64,000 nt of DNA from Saprospiraceae bacterium (GTDB lineage Bacteria > Bacteroidota > Bacteroidia > Chitinophagales > Saprospiraceae), in contig JADJNF010000008.1 of NCBI GenBank assembly GCA_016714445.1, positions 1 through 64,000 of the forward strand, read 5' to 3'. Positions 11,936 through 21,122 of the stretch are shown here, piece by piece (within the stretch, counting starts at the first letter, position 1; each line of letters opens with the position of its first letter). The translations under genes were made by a program, and so were the position numbers. The notes below the pieces were generated by a model that was not told the DNA's origin, made no database searches, and saw only the letters and a program-made list of their open reading frames with translations.

Positions 11936-12607
11936 ATGAATTTTGACGCAGGAAATATATATCTCAATTACTTTAGACTTGATGCATCAGCATACAGGGA
12001 TAAAGTAAGGTTTTATGAAGAAAATCCTAAAGCCATTTCATCGCTATATTTTGACGAGCGTATAGAAATTGACATAGACTATTTGTTGTGCCTTTTTGAA
12101 GTCGGAAGGTATGAAAGATTTTTATCCAAAGTTGATATTGTCCTGGAGTCAATCATAGCTGAAAACATCTTTGAATTTAAAAATCAGAATATTTTTAACG
12201 AATTACTTTTCAGAAAAGCTGCTTGTCTTTTTCAGTTAAAAAAGTTTTTGAAGGCAGAAGTTATTCTGAAACAACTGATCAGAATGGAAAATACCAATCC
12301 GCTTTATATAGGTTTATACAGTATCTGCAAACGAAAACAACCCAATGATATTTCATTAACTGTAAAAGCGATGGCAAATGCATCTTTTCTCCTTGTATTA
12401 AGTATTACGGTAGCAAGAATATTTCTTATCGAACCATTTTTTGATGATTGGTTAGAACCTTTTTTGATTCTTAGGGGCTTTCTATTTATTTTTGGAGTGG
12501 TGTGTTTATTCGGTTTGGAACTAAGTTTTCAAAATAAGATTTACAAGGAAACCGGTGTTTTCTCTCACAGACTTATAAACACGATTTTTGGGAAAAAGGT
12601 AAAATAA
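11936..12607 (+). CDS. Hypothetical protein with helical N-terminal part and two membrane segments
   Basis: 223 residues, family not recognised. Residues 1-135 are helical and leucine-rich with repeated paired-helix character (YLLCLFEVGRYERFL; KAACLFQLKKFLKAEVIL), resembling degenerate tetratricopeptide repeats. Two hydrophobic segments follow, near residues 145-165 (ASFLLVLSITVARIFLI) and 175-198 (FLILRGFLFIFGVVCLFGLEL), and the C-terminus is basic and short. It starts 20 bases after the cyclase stop and may share its transcript. A role in scaffolding at the inner membrane is possible but is only a guess. Confidence 0.7.
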   Translation: MNFDAGNIYLNYFRLDASAYRDKVRFYEENPKAISSLYFDERIEIDIDYLLCLFEVGRYERFLSKVDIVLESIIAENIFEFKNQNIFNELLFRKAACLFQLKKFLKAEVILKQLIRMENTNPLYIGLYSICKRKQPNDISLTVKAMANASFLLVLSITVARIFLIEPFFDDWLEPFLILRGFLFIFGVVCLFGLELSFQNKIYKETGVFSHRLINTIFGKKVK

Positions 12608-12703
12608 GCGACGCTGTAAATCCAATTTGCAAATATTGATATTCCCTAAAGTAATATTTTTCACTAATTAAGCATGTTTATAAGATAATTAGGGGTTAAA
12701 TCC

Positions 12704-12711
12704 TACCTTTG
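12704..12711 (+). promoter_or_regulatory. -7 element for the PfkB-family kinase
   Basis: TACCTTTG fits TAnnTTTG exactly, 22 bases before the ATG at 12734, giving a leader of about 16 nt. The -33 region has no clear TTG. Confidence 0.5.
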
Positions 12712-12733
12712 CCCATTCAACTAAAAAAATTTT

Positions 12734-13650
12734 ATGGATCTACTAACAGTCGGAACAGTTGCATTCGATACGATAGAAACGCCTTTTGGTAAAGCAGAGA
12801 TGGTCATCGGCGGTGCTTGTACTTATATCAGCTGGTCAGCTTCCTATTTTACCAATAACATACATCTTGTATCCATCGTAGGTGATGACTTTCCTGAAAA
12901 TGAGTTGCAGCGACTCCGGGATCGGGGCGTCAATTTGGAAGGACTTAAAATCGTGGAAGGCGGAAAATCCTTTTTCTGGGCCGGTCGTTACCACAACAAT
13001 ATGAACAATAGGGATACATTGGTGACAGATCTAAATGTGCTGGCTGATTTTGACCCGATTCTACCCCAAGCTGCCAAATCTGCCAAGTATGTCATGCTCG
13101 GCAATCTGACTCCGGCTATTCAGAAAAGTGTACTTGATCAATTGGACGGAAGTCAAAAGCTGATAGCACTCGATACCATGAACTTCTGGATGGATATAGC
13201 TATGGATGAGCTCAAAGAAGTAATAGCAAGAGTAGATCTGCTGACGATCAACGATGAAGAAGCACGCCAACTATCAGGTGAACATTCACTCGTCAATGCT
13301 GCCAAAGCAATCCACGAAATGGGGCCGAAATACTTAGTGATTAAAAAAGGAGAACATGGAGCCTTGCTGTTTTCGGAAGATGACATTTTTTTGCTCCGGC
13401 TTTACCTTTGGCTCAGGTTTTTGACCCAACCGGAGCAGGAGACACTTTTGCGGGAGGACTGATGGGATATCTTGCCAAAACTGATGATATCTCAATGGAA
13501 AATATGAAACGGGCCATCATAGCCGGATCTGCCATGGCTTCCTTTTGTGTAGAAGATTTCAGCCTGAATAAGCTCCAGATTTTATCTATGCCGGAAATCA
13601 ACGAAAGATTGGGAAGATTTAAAAAATTGATGCACTTTGATCTGATTTAA
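12734..13650 (+). CDS. PfkB-family sugar/nucleoside kinase, one frameshift
   Basis: The N-terminal frame (12734-13462) begins MDLLTVGTVAFDTIETPFGK and carries the PfkB GGACTY sugar-binding start and an ALDTMNFWMD block. The second signature, DPTGAGDTFAGG (anion hole plus catalytic Asp), is in another frame (13408-13650). Restoring one T in the seven-T run near 13386-13394 joins them as DDIFFAPALPLAQVFDPTGAG. The joined protein is about 305 residues, normal for ribokinase-type enzymes, which transfer phosphate from ATP to a sugar or nucleoside. The exact substrate is not clear. It appears monocistronic. Confidence 0.85.
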
Positions 13651-13740
13651 TCAATTGGCTGTATTGTAACTTTTTGATTGCTGGTTGGTTTGGAACTAAA
13701 ATTTATTGGAAATCGTTTTAGGTATTTAAATATTTATATC

Positions 13741-13959
13741 ATGGCAAGCGTAATCGATGTTAAAACACTGAGTAAAAATGAGATCAAACATCTTATTAAT
13801 GATCTGATAGAAAGTGATATAATTACTCATGAATTTTTATTGGAAATTGCAGAATCCAAGATGAATAAAAATGAAAACTCAAATGATATGGCTTATATCG
13901 AATCATTAATCAATAAACATTTTGAAGAGTATGATGAAGTATTCAGAAAATTGGCATGA
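13741..13959 (+). CDS. Probable antitoxin partner of Doc
   Basis: A small protein of 72 residues starting MASVIDVKTLSKNEIK, acidic, with predicted helices and a C-terminal tail (NKHFEEYDEVFRKLA). Its stop TGA overlaps the Doc start by 4 bp, the standard arrangement of a type II toxin-antitoxin pair. In such pairs the antitoxin binds the toxin and represses their promoter. I do not see a clear Phd/YefM signature, so the family is unassigned and the role is inferred from position. An upstream in-frame ATG at 13678 would add 21 residues; the start at 13741 looks better because the extra residues look like translated leader. Confidence 0.65.
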   Translation: MASVIDVKTLSKNEIKHLINDLIESDIITHEFLLEIAESKMNKNENSNDMAYIESLINKHFEEYDEVFRKLA

Positions 13960-14375
13960 TGAGATACCTCACCAAAGAAGAGTTGATATTTATCAATAGA
14001 AAAACCGTTGCAATGCATGGTGGTCAGTATATTGAACCCTATAATTTTCTAAATGAGTCTAACTTGGACTATTTGATAGAGGTAGTTCAGAGTGAAATGT
14101 TTGGAGAGTCGCTTTATCCAACATTAAGTGACAAAGCAGGGTTGTATATGTTTAATATTATTGCCAATCATATTTTTCAGGATGGTAATAAAAGGACTGG
14201 TCTGGAAGCTTCCATTTTATTTTTAGACTTAAATGGTTACAGAATTAATAAAAGTATTCCAAAAGAAACGGTTTACTTATTCACCATCAGAGTTGCATCC
14301 GGCGAGTCCAGTCTGGATGAATGTCAGGCATGGTTTGCCTCAAATATCGTAGAAGAATATTTGCAAAATCCTTGA
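13956..14375 (+). CDS. doc: Death-on-curing (Doc) type Fic-domain toxin
   Basis: 139 residues with the Fic/Doc core HIFQDGNKRTGLEAS (about residues 69-83), matching HxFx(D/N)GNKRxG with its catalytic His and phosphate-binding loop. The N-terminal MRYLTKEELIFIN and a HGGQ stretch are also typical of Doc proteins. Phage P1 Doc phosphorylates EF-Tu; whether this protein does the same is inference. Length is normal (about 125-140). The start may be either ATG of the ATGATG at 13956. It overlaps the antitoxin upstream and the phosphoesterase downstream. Confidence 0.87.
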   Translation: MMRYLTKEELIFINRKTVAMHGGQYIEPYNFLNESNLDYLIEVVQSEMFGESLYPTLSDKAGLYMFNIIANHIFQDGNKRTGLEASILFLDLNGYRINKSIPKETVYLFTIRVASGESSLDECQAWFASNIVEEYLQNP

Positions 14376-14998
14376 AAGTAATTGCAATCTCAGATACTCA
14401 TGGGTACCACGATCAGCTCTCGCTGCCATCGGGAGATATGCTTATGCACGCGGGCGACGTATCAAGTCGGGGTAGTGAGCAAGAGATAAAAGATTTTTTG
14501 CGTTGGTTTAGCGACCTGGACTACAAACACAAAATTTTTATAGCCGGAAATCACGATTTTCTCTTTGAGCAGGCAGAATCAGAACTGATTGAGTCCTTAA
14601 TACCGGATAATGTGATCTATCTGAACGATTCCGGAATATCGATTGGTGGTTTCAACATTTGGGGATCGCCCGTGACACCCTGGTTTTTTGACTGGGCATT
14701 CAACAGACATCGGGGAGTTGATATCAAAAAACATTGGGATCTCATCCCACAAAATACGGATATTCTCATCACACACGGACCGGTTTATGGTGTATTGGAT
14801 AGGACCATAAAAGGCCAAATAGTAGGGTGTGAAGTATTAAGAGATGCAACATATGTCATAAAACCCAAAGTACATATCTGCGGACATATCCACGAGGCTT
14901 ATGGACAGGTTCAAACAATGGATACCTTATATATCAATGCCAGTGTACTTGATGTACGATATCGTTTGGTCAATGAAGCGGTGGTGTTTGAGATTTAA
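14372..14998 (+). CDS. Calcineurin-like metallophosphoesterase
   Basis: All metal-binding blocks of the family are present: SDTHGYH (DxH), HAGDVSSRG (GDxxxxxG), AGNHD, ITHGP and CGHIHEAYG, arranged over about 208 residues. The enzyme would hydrolyse a phosphomonoester or diester using two metal ions; the substrate is unknown. The start is uncertain. A TTG at 14372 overlapping the Doc stop (TTGA) gives LKVIAISDTHG, which fits homologues. The ATG at 14321 would add 17 residues and overlap doc by 55 bp. The gene may be translationally coupled to the toxin pair. Confidence 0.85.
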   Translation: MKVIAISDTHGYHDQLSLPSGDMLMHAGDVSSRGSEQEIKDFLRWFSDLDYKHKIFIAGNHDFLFEQAESELIESLIPDNVIYLNDSGISIGGFNIWGSPVTPWFFDWAFNRHRGVDIKKHWDLIPQNTDILITHGPVYGVLDRTIKGQIVGCEVLRDATYVIKPKVHICGHIHEAYGQVQTMDTLYINASVLDVRYRLVNEAVVFEI

Positions 14999-15106
14999 GG
15001 TCATGTGAAGTTGGTTAATTCTACTTTCAATTTGGTTATAAATATTTAAAATAACATGGTAGAAGTCAAGTCAGGAAGAATTTGAAAATTTGTTTTTCTA
15101 AAATTA

Positions 15107-15631
15107 TCAGAATAATTTGCATATAATTTTACCATCTTTATCAAATAAATATCTGTTTGAGTCTCCTAGGAAGTAAATTTCGGCAACATACTGTTTTGTA
15201 CCATTTTCGAAATTGATAATGAATGAATCATACACTTCAGCTTGATTACCTATTCCTTCTTTAATACTTTTAATTAAAAGTGATACTATTTCAGAGCTTG
15301 ATTCTTCTTTACCCTTACCTATTAATATACCACAACTGTCATAGAGCAAAAAGTCATAATTTGGCGTTCCTTCAGTTTGAATATAAAGGCGCTTTTCGTT
15401 ATTACAAAAGTTTATTACAGCTGCTAATAATGTATCTGTTTCCGGATAGGTTTTATAAGTAAAATCAACAATCTCTTTTGGGATTTCAGCCTGACTTATT
15501 GTTTCGAGGTCTTCCCATGGCAACAAACAATCTTTAAATAATGAACCGTCATCTTTTGAACAGGAAAAAAACGTGATGAATGTAAAACAAGTGATACTTA
15601 ATACCTTGACAAAACTATTCATATTAATCAT
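15107..15631 (-). CDS. Predicted lipoprotein of unknown function
   Basis: 174 residues. The N-terminus has a hydrophobic segment ending in a lipobox-like FFSC followed by SKDDGS, so it is probably cleaved and lipid-anchored. The rest is acidic with alternating strands and a repeated pattern (YPETDTLLAAVI...; NFENGTKQYVAEIYFLGDSNRYLFDKDGK) reminiscent of PepSY-like or beta-lactamase-inhibitor-like small domains, but I cannot assign a family. It stands alone, with no close same-strand neighbour. Confidence 0.65.
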   Translation of the reverse strand: MINMNSFVKVLSITCFTFITFFSCSKDDGSLFKDCLLPWEDLETISQAEIPKEIVDFTYKTYPETDTLLAAVINFCNNEKRLYIQTEGTPNYDFLLYDSCGILIGKGKEESSSEIVSLLIKSIKEGIGNQAEVYDSFIINFENGTKQYVAEIYFLGDSNRYLFDKDGKIICKLF

Positions 15632-15726
15632 AGCAGTATTTTTTATAATAGATTTAATTTTTAAATTTACATTACAAATGTAATTATTTTATTTTTGTAC
15701 GGCTTGATTTTCTAGAATAAAAAATT

Positions 15727-16464
15727 TCAATCTTCTTCATTCTCCATCAGCAACTTAAGACTTATTTCCGGATTCTCCAAAAACGATCGGGTGATCTGAT
15801 AGTGCTCAGTTTCATCATACTTTACTTCCTTTATGCCTTCCGCACTGAACTCATAAATCCTGGCATTGGGGTAGGCCATAATTATAGGTGAGTGAGTAGC
15901 TATGATAAACTGCGAATCCTGCTGTACCAACTGATGAATCAGACTGATGGCAGTGAGCTGGCGTGCTGGTGAAAGAGCTGCTTCAGGTTCGTCTAGTAGG
16001 TACAAACCATTGCCCGTGAGCTTGTGCATGAGTGTGGCCAGAAATGCTTCACCATGAGATTGTTCATGCAAAGACTTGCCGCCATAAGATTTGAGTACAC
16101 CAAACTCTTCCGCTTTGGTCGCTACATTATAAAAACTCTCTGCTCTAAGGAAATAAGCATCACCAGGTTGTTTATAGCTTTTGGAAAGTTTAATTTCCCG
16201 ATGCAGATCAGAATGTGTATTGTGCACTTCAAACTGTGCAGACTTCGTACCACCTTCAGGATTAAAACCATATGCGATGGCTATAGCTTCTAACAATGTA
16301 CTCTTCCCACTTCCATTTTCACCAATGAAAAAAGTCACATCAGGATGAAATCGGATATCTTCACATTGTCTTATTGCTTGAATGTCATAAGGATAACCTC
16401 TTTTATTTTTAGTTTCTTCTTCCTGGAAAAATACAGATTTGATATATGGGCGCGCGGAAATCAT
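15727..16464 (-). CDS. Small ABC-type AAA ATPase
   Basis: 245 residues with a complete ABC-type ATPase set: Walker A IGENGSGKST (about residues 47-56), a signature-like region SLHEQSHGEAF, Walker B LYLLDEPEAALS and H-loop IATHSP. No membrane domain or coiled coil is present, so it belongs with stand-alone OLD/RecF-like predicted ATPases, not transporters. Its start overlaps the stop of the DUF6090 gene by 4 bp (ATGA), suggesting coupled expression. The function is unknown; such ATPases are sometimes part of defence modules, but nothing here proves that. Confidence 0.85.
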   Translation of the reverse strand: MISARPYIKSVFFQEEETKNKRGYPYDIQAIRQCEDIRFHPDVTFFIGENGSGKSTLLEAIAIAYGFNPEGGTKSAQFEVHNTHSDLHREIKLSKSYKQPGDAYFLRAESFYNVATKAEEFGVLKSYGGKSLHEQSHGEAFLATLMHKLTGNGLYLLDEPEAALSPARQLTAISLIHQLVQQDSQFIIATHSPIIMAYPNARIYEFSAEGIKEVKYDETEHYQITRSFLENPEISLKLLMENEED

Positions 16465-17195
16465 TTTTCCTTCAAAAACGGATATTCGTTTTCCAAACTT
16501 TTTCTGAGATCTTTCATATCGCCGATGACATCATCATACACGGATATATTGAAGTATCTTGTATACATCAGTCGTTTTAGGATAAGAACCAATCGGCTTT
16601 TTTCAGCATTGGTGATATCAAGTGGAGCAGCAATTTTTTCCAACTGCCCTGTATTTCCAAAGTACAAAGACTGATCAAGTATCTCCATCAGGTCCGGATA
16701 GAAATTTGCAAATAATTGGGACTCCGCATACTTTTCTTCCACTTTTTCAAGCATATCAAACTGAAAATCAAAGAGTTTTATTATTTTCGATCTCAGTGTG
16801 TCATTGGTGATGAGATTCAGTCCTTTAGACTTTAATGTCTCAAATGAAGCTGTATTCTGGATACTTACATAACTGCGCGTCAATTTTAGCAGATGATGTT
16901 CAAACGAATCTATTTCTACTTCTTCGCCCCTGTACACCTTTCCAAAATACTTAACACTTTTCAGACCTGTTTCGTGACCGGATTTGTTCAGAACAGCATC
17001 TTCTATGTCATGCTCCAGGCTGACATACATTTCTTTGATCGTTGCATTGATGTAGTCCCTTTGTTTTAACTCTTCAGAGTAATTATTGGCCATAAAACCC
17101 AGATATACCCCAAATATTACCACCAACAGTTCAAAAAAATAGTTTGACATCTTCTTGAAAAAAGGCGATAAAGATAAGATATTAAAATTCCGCAT
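16461..17195 (-). CDS. DUF6090-like membrane-anchored protein
   Basis: 244 residues. A single N-terminal membrane segment (FFELLVVIFGVYLGFMANN, about residues 20-38) is followed by a helical domain: a conserved-looking QRDYINATIKEMYVSLEHDI, then TASFETLKSKGLNLI and a C-terminal YPFLKEK. This layout matches the DUF6090 family common in Bacteroidota, whose function is not known. An internal ATG (MSNYFFELL, near 17150) may be the true start, since the longer form overlaps the asnS stop by 14 bp. It is followed by the ATPase gene with a 4-bp overlap. Confidence 0.75.
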   Translation of the reverse strand: MRNFNILSLSPFFKKMSNYFFELLVVIFGVYLGFMANNYSEELKQRDYINATIKEMYVSLEHDIEDAVLNKSGHETGLKSVKYFGKVYRGEEVEIDSFEHHLLKLTRSYVSIQNTASFETLKSKGLNLITNDTLRSKIIKLFDFQFDMLEKVEEKYAESQLFANFYPDLMEILDQSLYFGNTGQLEKIAAPLDITNAEKSRLVLILKRLMYTRYFNISVYDDVIGDMKDLRKSLENEYPFLKEK

Positions 17196-18633
17196 TGCCA
17201 GGATATCTAGGGAATGGAATCACGTCTCTGATATTGGTCATACCAGTCACAAAAAGCACCAGTCGCTCAAAACCCAAACCAAATCCGGCATGTGGCACGG
17301 TCCCATATCTCCTTGTATCCAGAAACCAAGACATCTCTTCTGCTGGAATGTGCATTTCTTCCATACGCTTGAGAAGTTTGTCGAGTCTCTCTTCTCTTTG
17401 CGATCCGCCGATGATCTCTCCTATACCAGGAAATAATATATCCATAGCTGAAACCGTAGGTCCTGCTACGCCTTCTTTTGGATCATCTTGTCTCATGTAA
17501 AAAGCTTTGATATCCGCTGGATAATTGGTCAGGATTACTGGTTTTTTGAAGTGTTTTTCTACCAGATATCTTTCATGTTCTGACTGAAGATCTGCGCCCC
17601 ATTTTTCGATAGGAAATTGGAATTTTCCTTTTTTGTTGGGGGTCGAATTTTTAAGTATTTCAATGGCTTCTGTATAAGTCAATCGCTCAAACGGTTCTGC
17701 CAAACAAAACTTCAGTTTCTCAGTCAAAGTCATTTCTGAGCGCTCTGCTTGTGGTTTGGTCTTTTCGTCATCGATGAGTCTTTGCTCTAAAAATGCCAAG
17801 TCTTCTTTACAGTTGTCCAATGCATACTGTATCAAAAATTTCAACATATCTTCAGCCAAATCCATATTGTCATGGAGATCGTTGAAAGCTACTTCGGGCT
17901 CCATCATCCAAAACTCTGCCAGGTGTCTTGTAGTATTGGATTTCTCCGCACGGAAGGTTGGTCCAAAAGTATAGACTCTACCTAAGGCCAAAGCTGCCAG
18001 TTCTGCTTGCAATTGTCCTGAAACGGTTAAATTAGTGGCTTTGCCAAAAAAATCTTCTTTATAATTGATGCTGCCGTCTTCATTTCTTGGAGGATTGTTG
18101 ACATCCAAAGTAGTCACCTGAAACATTTCTCCTGCTCCTTCTGCATCGCTACCTGTGATAATAGGAGAATGAACATTTACAAAATGCCGATCATTAAAAA
18201 ACTTATGAATACCGTAAAAAAGAGTTTGTTTCACTCTGGAGATGGCACTGAAAGCATTGGTACGGAATCGCAAGTGGGCAATCTCTCTAAGATACTCGAG
18301 ACTGGGTCTGTTTTTAAGTTGTATAGGATATGTCTCAGGATCACAATCTCCCAAAATCTCTATAGTCTCTGCTACCAACTCTACAGTTTGGCCTTTGCCC
18401 TGTGACTCGATCAACAGACCTGTAATGCTGATACCCGCACCCGTTGTGATTCGTTTGATAGTCTCATTATCTATTTTATCCAAATCGACTACTACCTGCA
18501 AATTGGCCAGGCAGGAACCGTCATTTAATGCAATAAACTGGTTATTTCTGAATGTACGCACCCATCCCATAACCGTATATTGATGATTCGTTTCTGCTGA
18601 AAAAATGTCCTTTACTCGTATCCTTTTTGCCAT
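17182..18633 (-). CDS. asnS: Asparagine--tRNA ligase
   Basis: 483 residues. A class II aminoacyl-tRNA synthetase with an N-terminal OB-fold anticodon-binding domain (YTVMGWVRTFRNNQFIALND), motif 2 (FRAEKSNTTRHLAEFWMMEPE) and motif 3 (GFGLGFERLVLFVTGM). The end RDVIPFPRYPGNAEF and the GEIIGGSQREERL block are characteristic of AsnRS rather than AspRS. It charges tRNA-Asn with asparagine. The frame is intact and the length is normal. It is read from its own promoter and followed by the DUF6090 gene. Confidence 0.96.
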   Translation of the reverse strand: MAKRIRVKDIFSAETNHQYTVMGWVRTFRNNQFIALNDGSCLANLQVVVDLDKIDNETIKRITTGAGISITGLLIESQGKGQTVELVAETIEILGDCDPETYPIQLKNRPSLEYLREIAHLRFRTNAFSAISRVKQTLFYGIHKFFNDRHFVNVHSPIITGSDAEGAGEMFQVTTLDVNNPPRNEDGSINYKEDFFGKATNLTVSGQLQAELAALALGRVYTFGPTFRAEKSNTTRHLAEFWMMEPEVAFNDLHDNMDLAEDMLKFLIQYALDNCKEDLAFLEQRLIDDEKTKPQAERSEMTLTEKLKFCLAEPFERLTYTEAIEILKNSTPNKKGKFQFPIEKWGADLQSEHERYLVEKHFKKPVILTNYPADIKAFYMRQDDPKEGVAGPTVSAMDILFPGIGEIIGGSQREERLDKLLKRMEEMHIPAEEMSWFLDTRRYGTVPHAGFGLGFERLVLFVTGMTNIRDVIPFPRYPGNAEF

Positions 18634-18662
18634 TTTAAAATGTTTTTAACTAAAATGAGATG

Positions 18663-18691
18663 CAAAAGTAATGAAAACAGAGAAAAACCAA
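18663..18691 (-). promoter_or_regulatory. Promoter of asnS
   Basis: On the minus strand TACTTTTG (18670-18663) fits TAnnTTTG, with a TTG (18691-18689) 18 bases upstream. It lies 30 bases before the asnS ATG, implying a short leader. Confidence 0.5.
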
Positions 18692-18806
18692 TAAATAAAA
18701 GAGCATGGGAAAGTTAAAATAAGAAATATTGTTCTAATTTCTTTCAAAAATTCAACTACTTGCCAAATAAAAACCACTCATCCAAGGAAAATCAGGTAAG
18801 TGCAGC

Positions 18807-19979
18807 CTAAATTAAACGGCCGATTCTGTTGTTATGGCTTAATACATCCTGACCTTCCACAAGTACCAAGCCAGGTCTTTTACCAACTGTGATACTTCCT
18901 AATCGGTCTTCATATCCCAAAGCTTCAGCTCCATTGATGGTAGCCCAGGTCAATAAGGTTTCCAAAGGCAAGTATGACTGATATTTTCTGATCGTCCTGA
19001 TTTCTTCCCAAATAGATAGCTGCCAGTTGGATGTAAGGCTGTCCGTTCCGATCGTTACTTTTGCATTTGTCTCGGTAAATACTTTATAATCCGGCAATCT
19101 GTTTTCAATATAAAGATTGGCATTGGGACAAGTAGCCCAAAAACATTGCTTATTCCACGAAAGTGCTGATTGTATATCATCTCTGGTGGTCAAAGTATTG
19201 TGTACAAAGATAGTTTTGAATTCAGGTTTCAGGTTAGCTAAAATATAATGAATAGATGATTTTCCGGTAGGTTTAAAATGATCCAAGGTAAAACCAAATC
19301 CCTTGTAAAAATCCATAAAACCACCGGTCCCTGTTTCAAAAAGTTCATTCTCATCCAGTGTTTCCTGGTTGTGAATACTTATGGTTTGACTGGACAGATT
19401 ATTTTCATTAATAAAGTTAAAAAGATCCGGACTCACAGTATATGGTGCGTGCGGCACATAACTTTTTTTATTATATCGCTCAATGCTCTGACCCTGCATC
19501 ACAGGTTTATATTGTTGTATAGTGCTGTCGGTCAAGGAAGGCTGCAAAAAATCAAACATTTCAACAAAAGTGTAATAATCCATTCTGCTTTCTGATTTCA
19601 CATGCAAAGTATCTATTTTGTTTGAAATATCTCCTACTGCGACTATGCCATTCATATACATTTCGTCATCAGCATCTTTAATGGCGTGATCGATAATATC
19701 CTGATTTATATCTCTGAAAGTAACTACGTTTTTAAGGAATGGAAGTAGTCCTGTACCGGTATCCACTTTGCCTTTCATGTGAGACAACTCCAGATGACAA
19801 TGTGTATTTACAAATCCCGGTATTATCAATCCATTAAAAAAATGCACTGAACTACCATCATGATCTAAGGTATTGTCAATACTAAGTATATCGCCAGATC
19901 CGTTAGTTACAATTACCTTCCCTGCTGTGAGCTTACCATCTTCCGTAAATATGTAATCAGCACTAAATTTTTGTATCAT
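18807..19979 (-). CDS. Amidohydrolase family protein (deaminase-like)
   Basis: 390 residues of the metal-dependent amidohydrolase superfamily. A composite beta-sandwich start (FTEDGKLTAGKVIV) leads into GLIIPGFVNTHCHLELSHMKG, with the HxH metal motif. Later come VPHAPYTVSP, SIHNQE, FVHNT and IGTDSLTSN (Asp metal ligand), and the C-terminus closes the sandwich (GSITVGKRPGLVLVEG). This pattern is nearest to SsnA/MtaD/aminofutalosine-deaminase-type enzymes, which deaminate purine-like substrates, but I cannot fix the substrate. It starts 36 bases after the DUF1015 gene and is likely cotranscribed with it. Confidence 0.85.
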   Translation of the reverse strand: MIQKFSADYIFTEDGKLTAGKVIVTNGSGDILSIDNTLDHDGSSVHFFNGLIIPGFVNTHCHLELSHMKGKVDTGTGLLPFLKNVVTFRDINQDIIDHAIKDADDEMYMNGIVAVGDISNKIDTLHVKSESRMDYYTFVEMFDFLQPSLTDSTIQQYKPVMQGQSIERYNKKSYVPHAPYTVSPDLFNFINENNLSSQTISIHNQETLDENELFETGTGGFMDFYKGFGFTLDHFKPTGKSSIHYILANLKPEFKTIFVHNTLTTRDDIQSALSWNKQCFWATCPNANLYIENRLPDYKVFTETNAKVTIGTDSLTSNWQLSIWEEIRTIRKYQSYLPLETLLTWATINGAEALGYEDRLGSITVGKRPGLVLVEGQDVLSHNNRIGRLI

Positions 19980-20015
19980 AAGTATTCCCTATTACAGTAT
20001 GAATGAATGAATATT

Positions 20016-21122
20016 TCAAAATTCTTTAATGATCATAGCATTTTTCATTCTTGGCTCAAACCAGGTACTTTTGGGAGGCAGAACTCCACCGGCATCTGAA
20101 ATCTTTATAAGATCTTCTTTAGTCACAGCAAACAAACAAAAAGCAGCACTTGCAGGATTTTTTGCAGCTGCCATCAATCCATCCAGACCAGAGACACCCT
20201 CCACATATTTTATGTCAGTAGCAGATTTTATGTCAGAAATATTCAGAATATTTTTTAGTACGTAGTCATTAAATAAGTCCACATCCAAAACCATTGGCCT
20301 TTCATTATACAATCCTATAACAGATTCTTTCCAGTGTAAAATATACCATTCCTGATTTATATATAAAGTAAGCTGATGTTTTTTAACAGGTTTGGTCGGA
20401 ATAACAGCTGGTGAAATGTCAAAATACATGGAAAGGAGTGCCATAAATCTGGTAGTACTCATATAGTCAGGGAGTTGCACCACTCTGTTGAAATCATATA
20501 TGGTCAGGTCAGAAAACGGGAAAAATGCACACAGTAATCCGGGGTGAATATCATCATCATGGTCCTGAAGATACTTTTTTTTGACTAATCTAGCTGTGAC
20601 AGAAGCCCTGTGATGACCATCTGCTATGTACGCTCTGGATATATGCTCATTAAATAAGCGCTTTATCGTATTGATATCTTCCTCCTTATCTACTGCCCAA
20701 AAAGAATGGCTTTCTGTTGGGTTGGAAAGTTCAATGGTATATTCAGGTAATGAGTTATTGATATACCCACCAATAAAATTATCTATTTCTCTACTTGATG
20801 TATAAGCTAATAGTACAGGTTTTATCATTGCTTTTCGATGCAACATAAGGCTGAGCATATTTTGCTCTTTTTCTGTTATGGTATGTTCATGACCTAATAT
20901 TTTATTATCTTCAAGATCCGAAATATCATTTCCTGCGATGATACCAGTAAAGGTTTGTTTTCCTGTAATCCTATATATAAACAGAGCTTTCTGCTTTCTT
21001 TTGATAAAAAACCCGGCATTTTTATAGTTAATGTATTCTTTACTAACTGCACCCAAAAAAGCATCCGCAGATGAGATTAACTCAGCGTTAGGATAAGATG
21101 CTCTGAAAGGATAAATTTTCAA
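20016..21122 (-). CDS. DUF1015 family protein
   Basis: 368 residues with the family hallmark AYIADGHHRASVTARL (about residues 163-178) and the expected order of blocks: an N-terminal IYPFRASYP, a glycine-poor middle, and a C-terminal ASAAFCLFAVTKEDLIKI...GGVLPPKSTWFEPRMKN. Related archaeal proteins act as serine kinases (SerK), so phosphotransfer is possible. In many genomes the family sits near serine biosynthesis genes, which are not present here. It is the first gene of a likely two-gene operon with the amidohydrolase. Confidence 0.85.
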   Translation of the reverse strand: MKIYPFRASYPNAELISSADAFLGAVSKEYINYKNAGFFIKRKQKALFIYRITGKQTFTGIIAGNDISDLEDNKILGHEHTITEKEQNMLSLMLHRKAMIKPVLLAYTSSREIDNFIGGYINNSLPEYTIELSNPTESHSFWAVDKEEDINTIKRLFNEHISRAYIADGHHRASVTARLVKKKYLQDHDDDIHPGLLCAFFPFSDLTIYDFNRVVQLPDYMSTTRFMALLSMYFDISPAVIPTKPVKKHQLTLYINQEWYILHWKESVIGLYNERPMVLDVDLFNDYVLKNILNISDIKSATDIKYVEGVSGLDGLMAAAKNPASAAFCLFAVTKEDLIKISDAGGVLPPKSTWFEPRMKNAMIIKEF

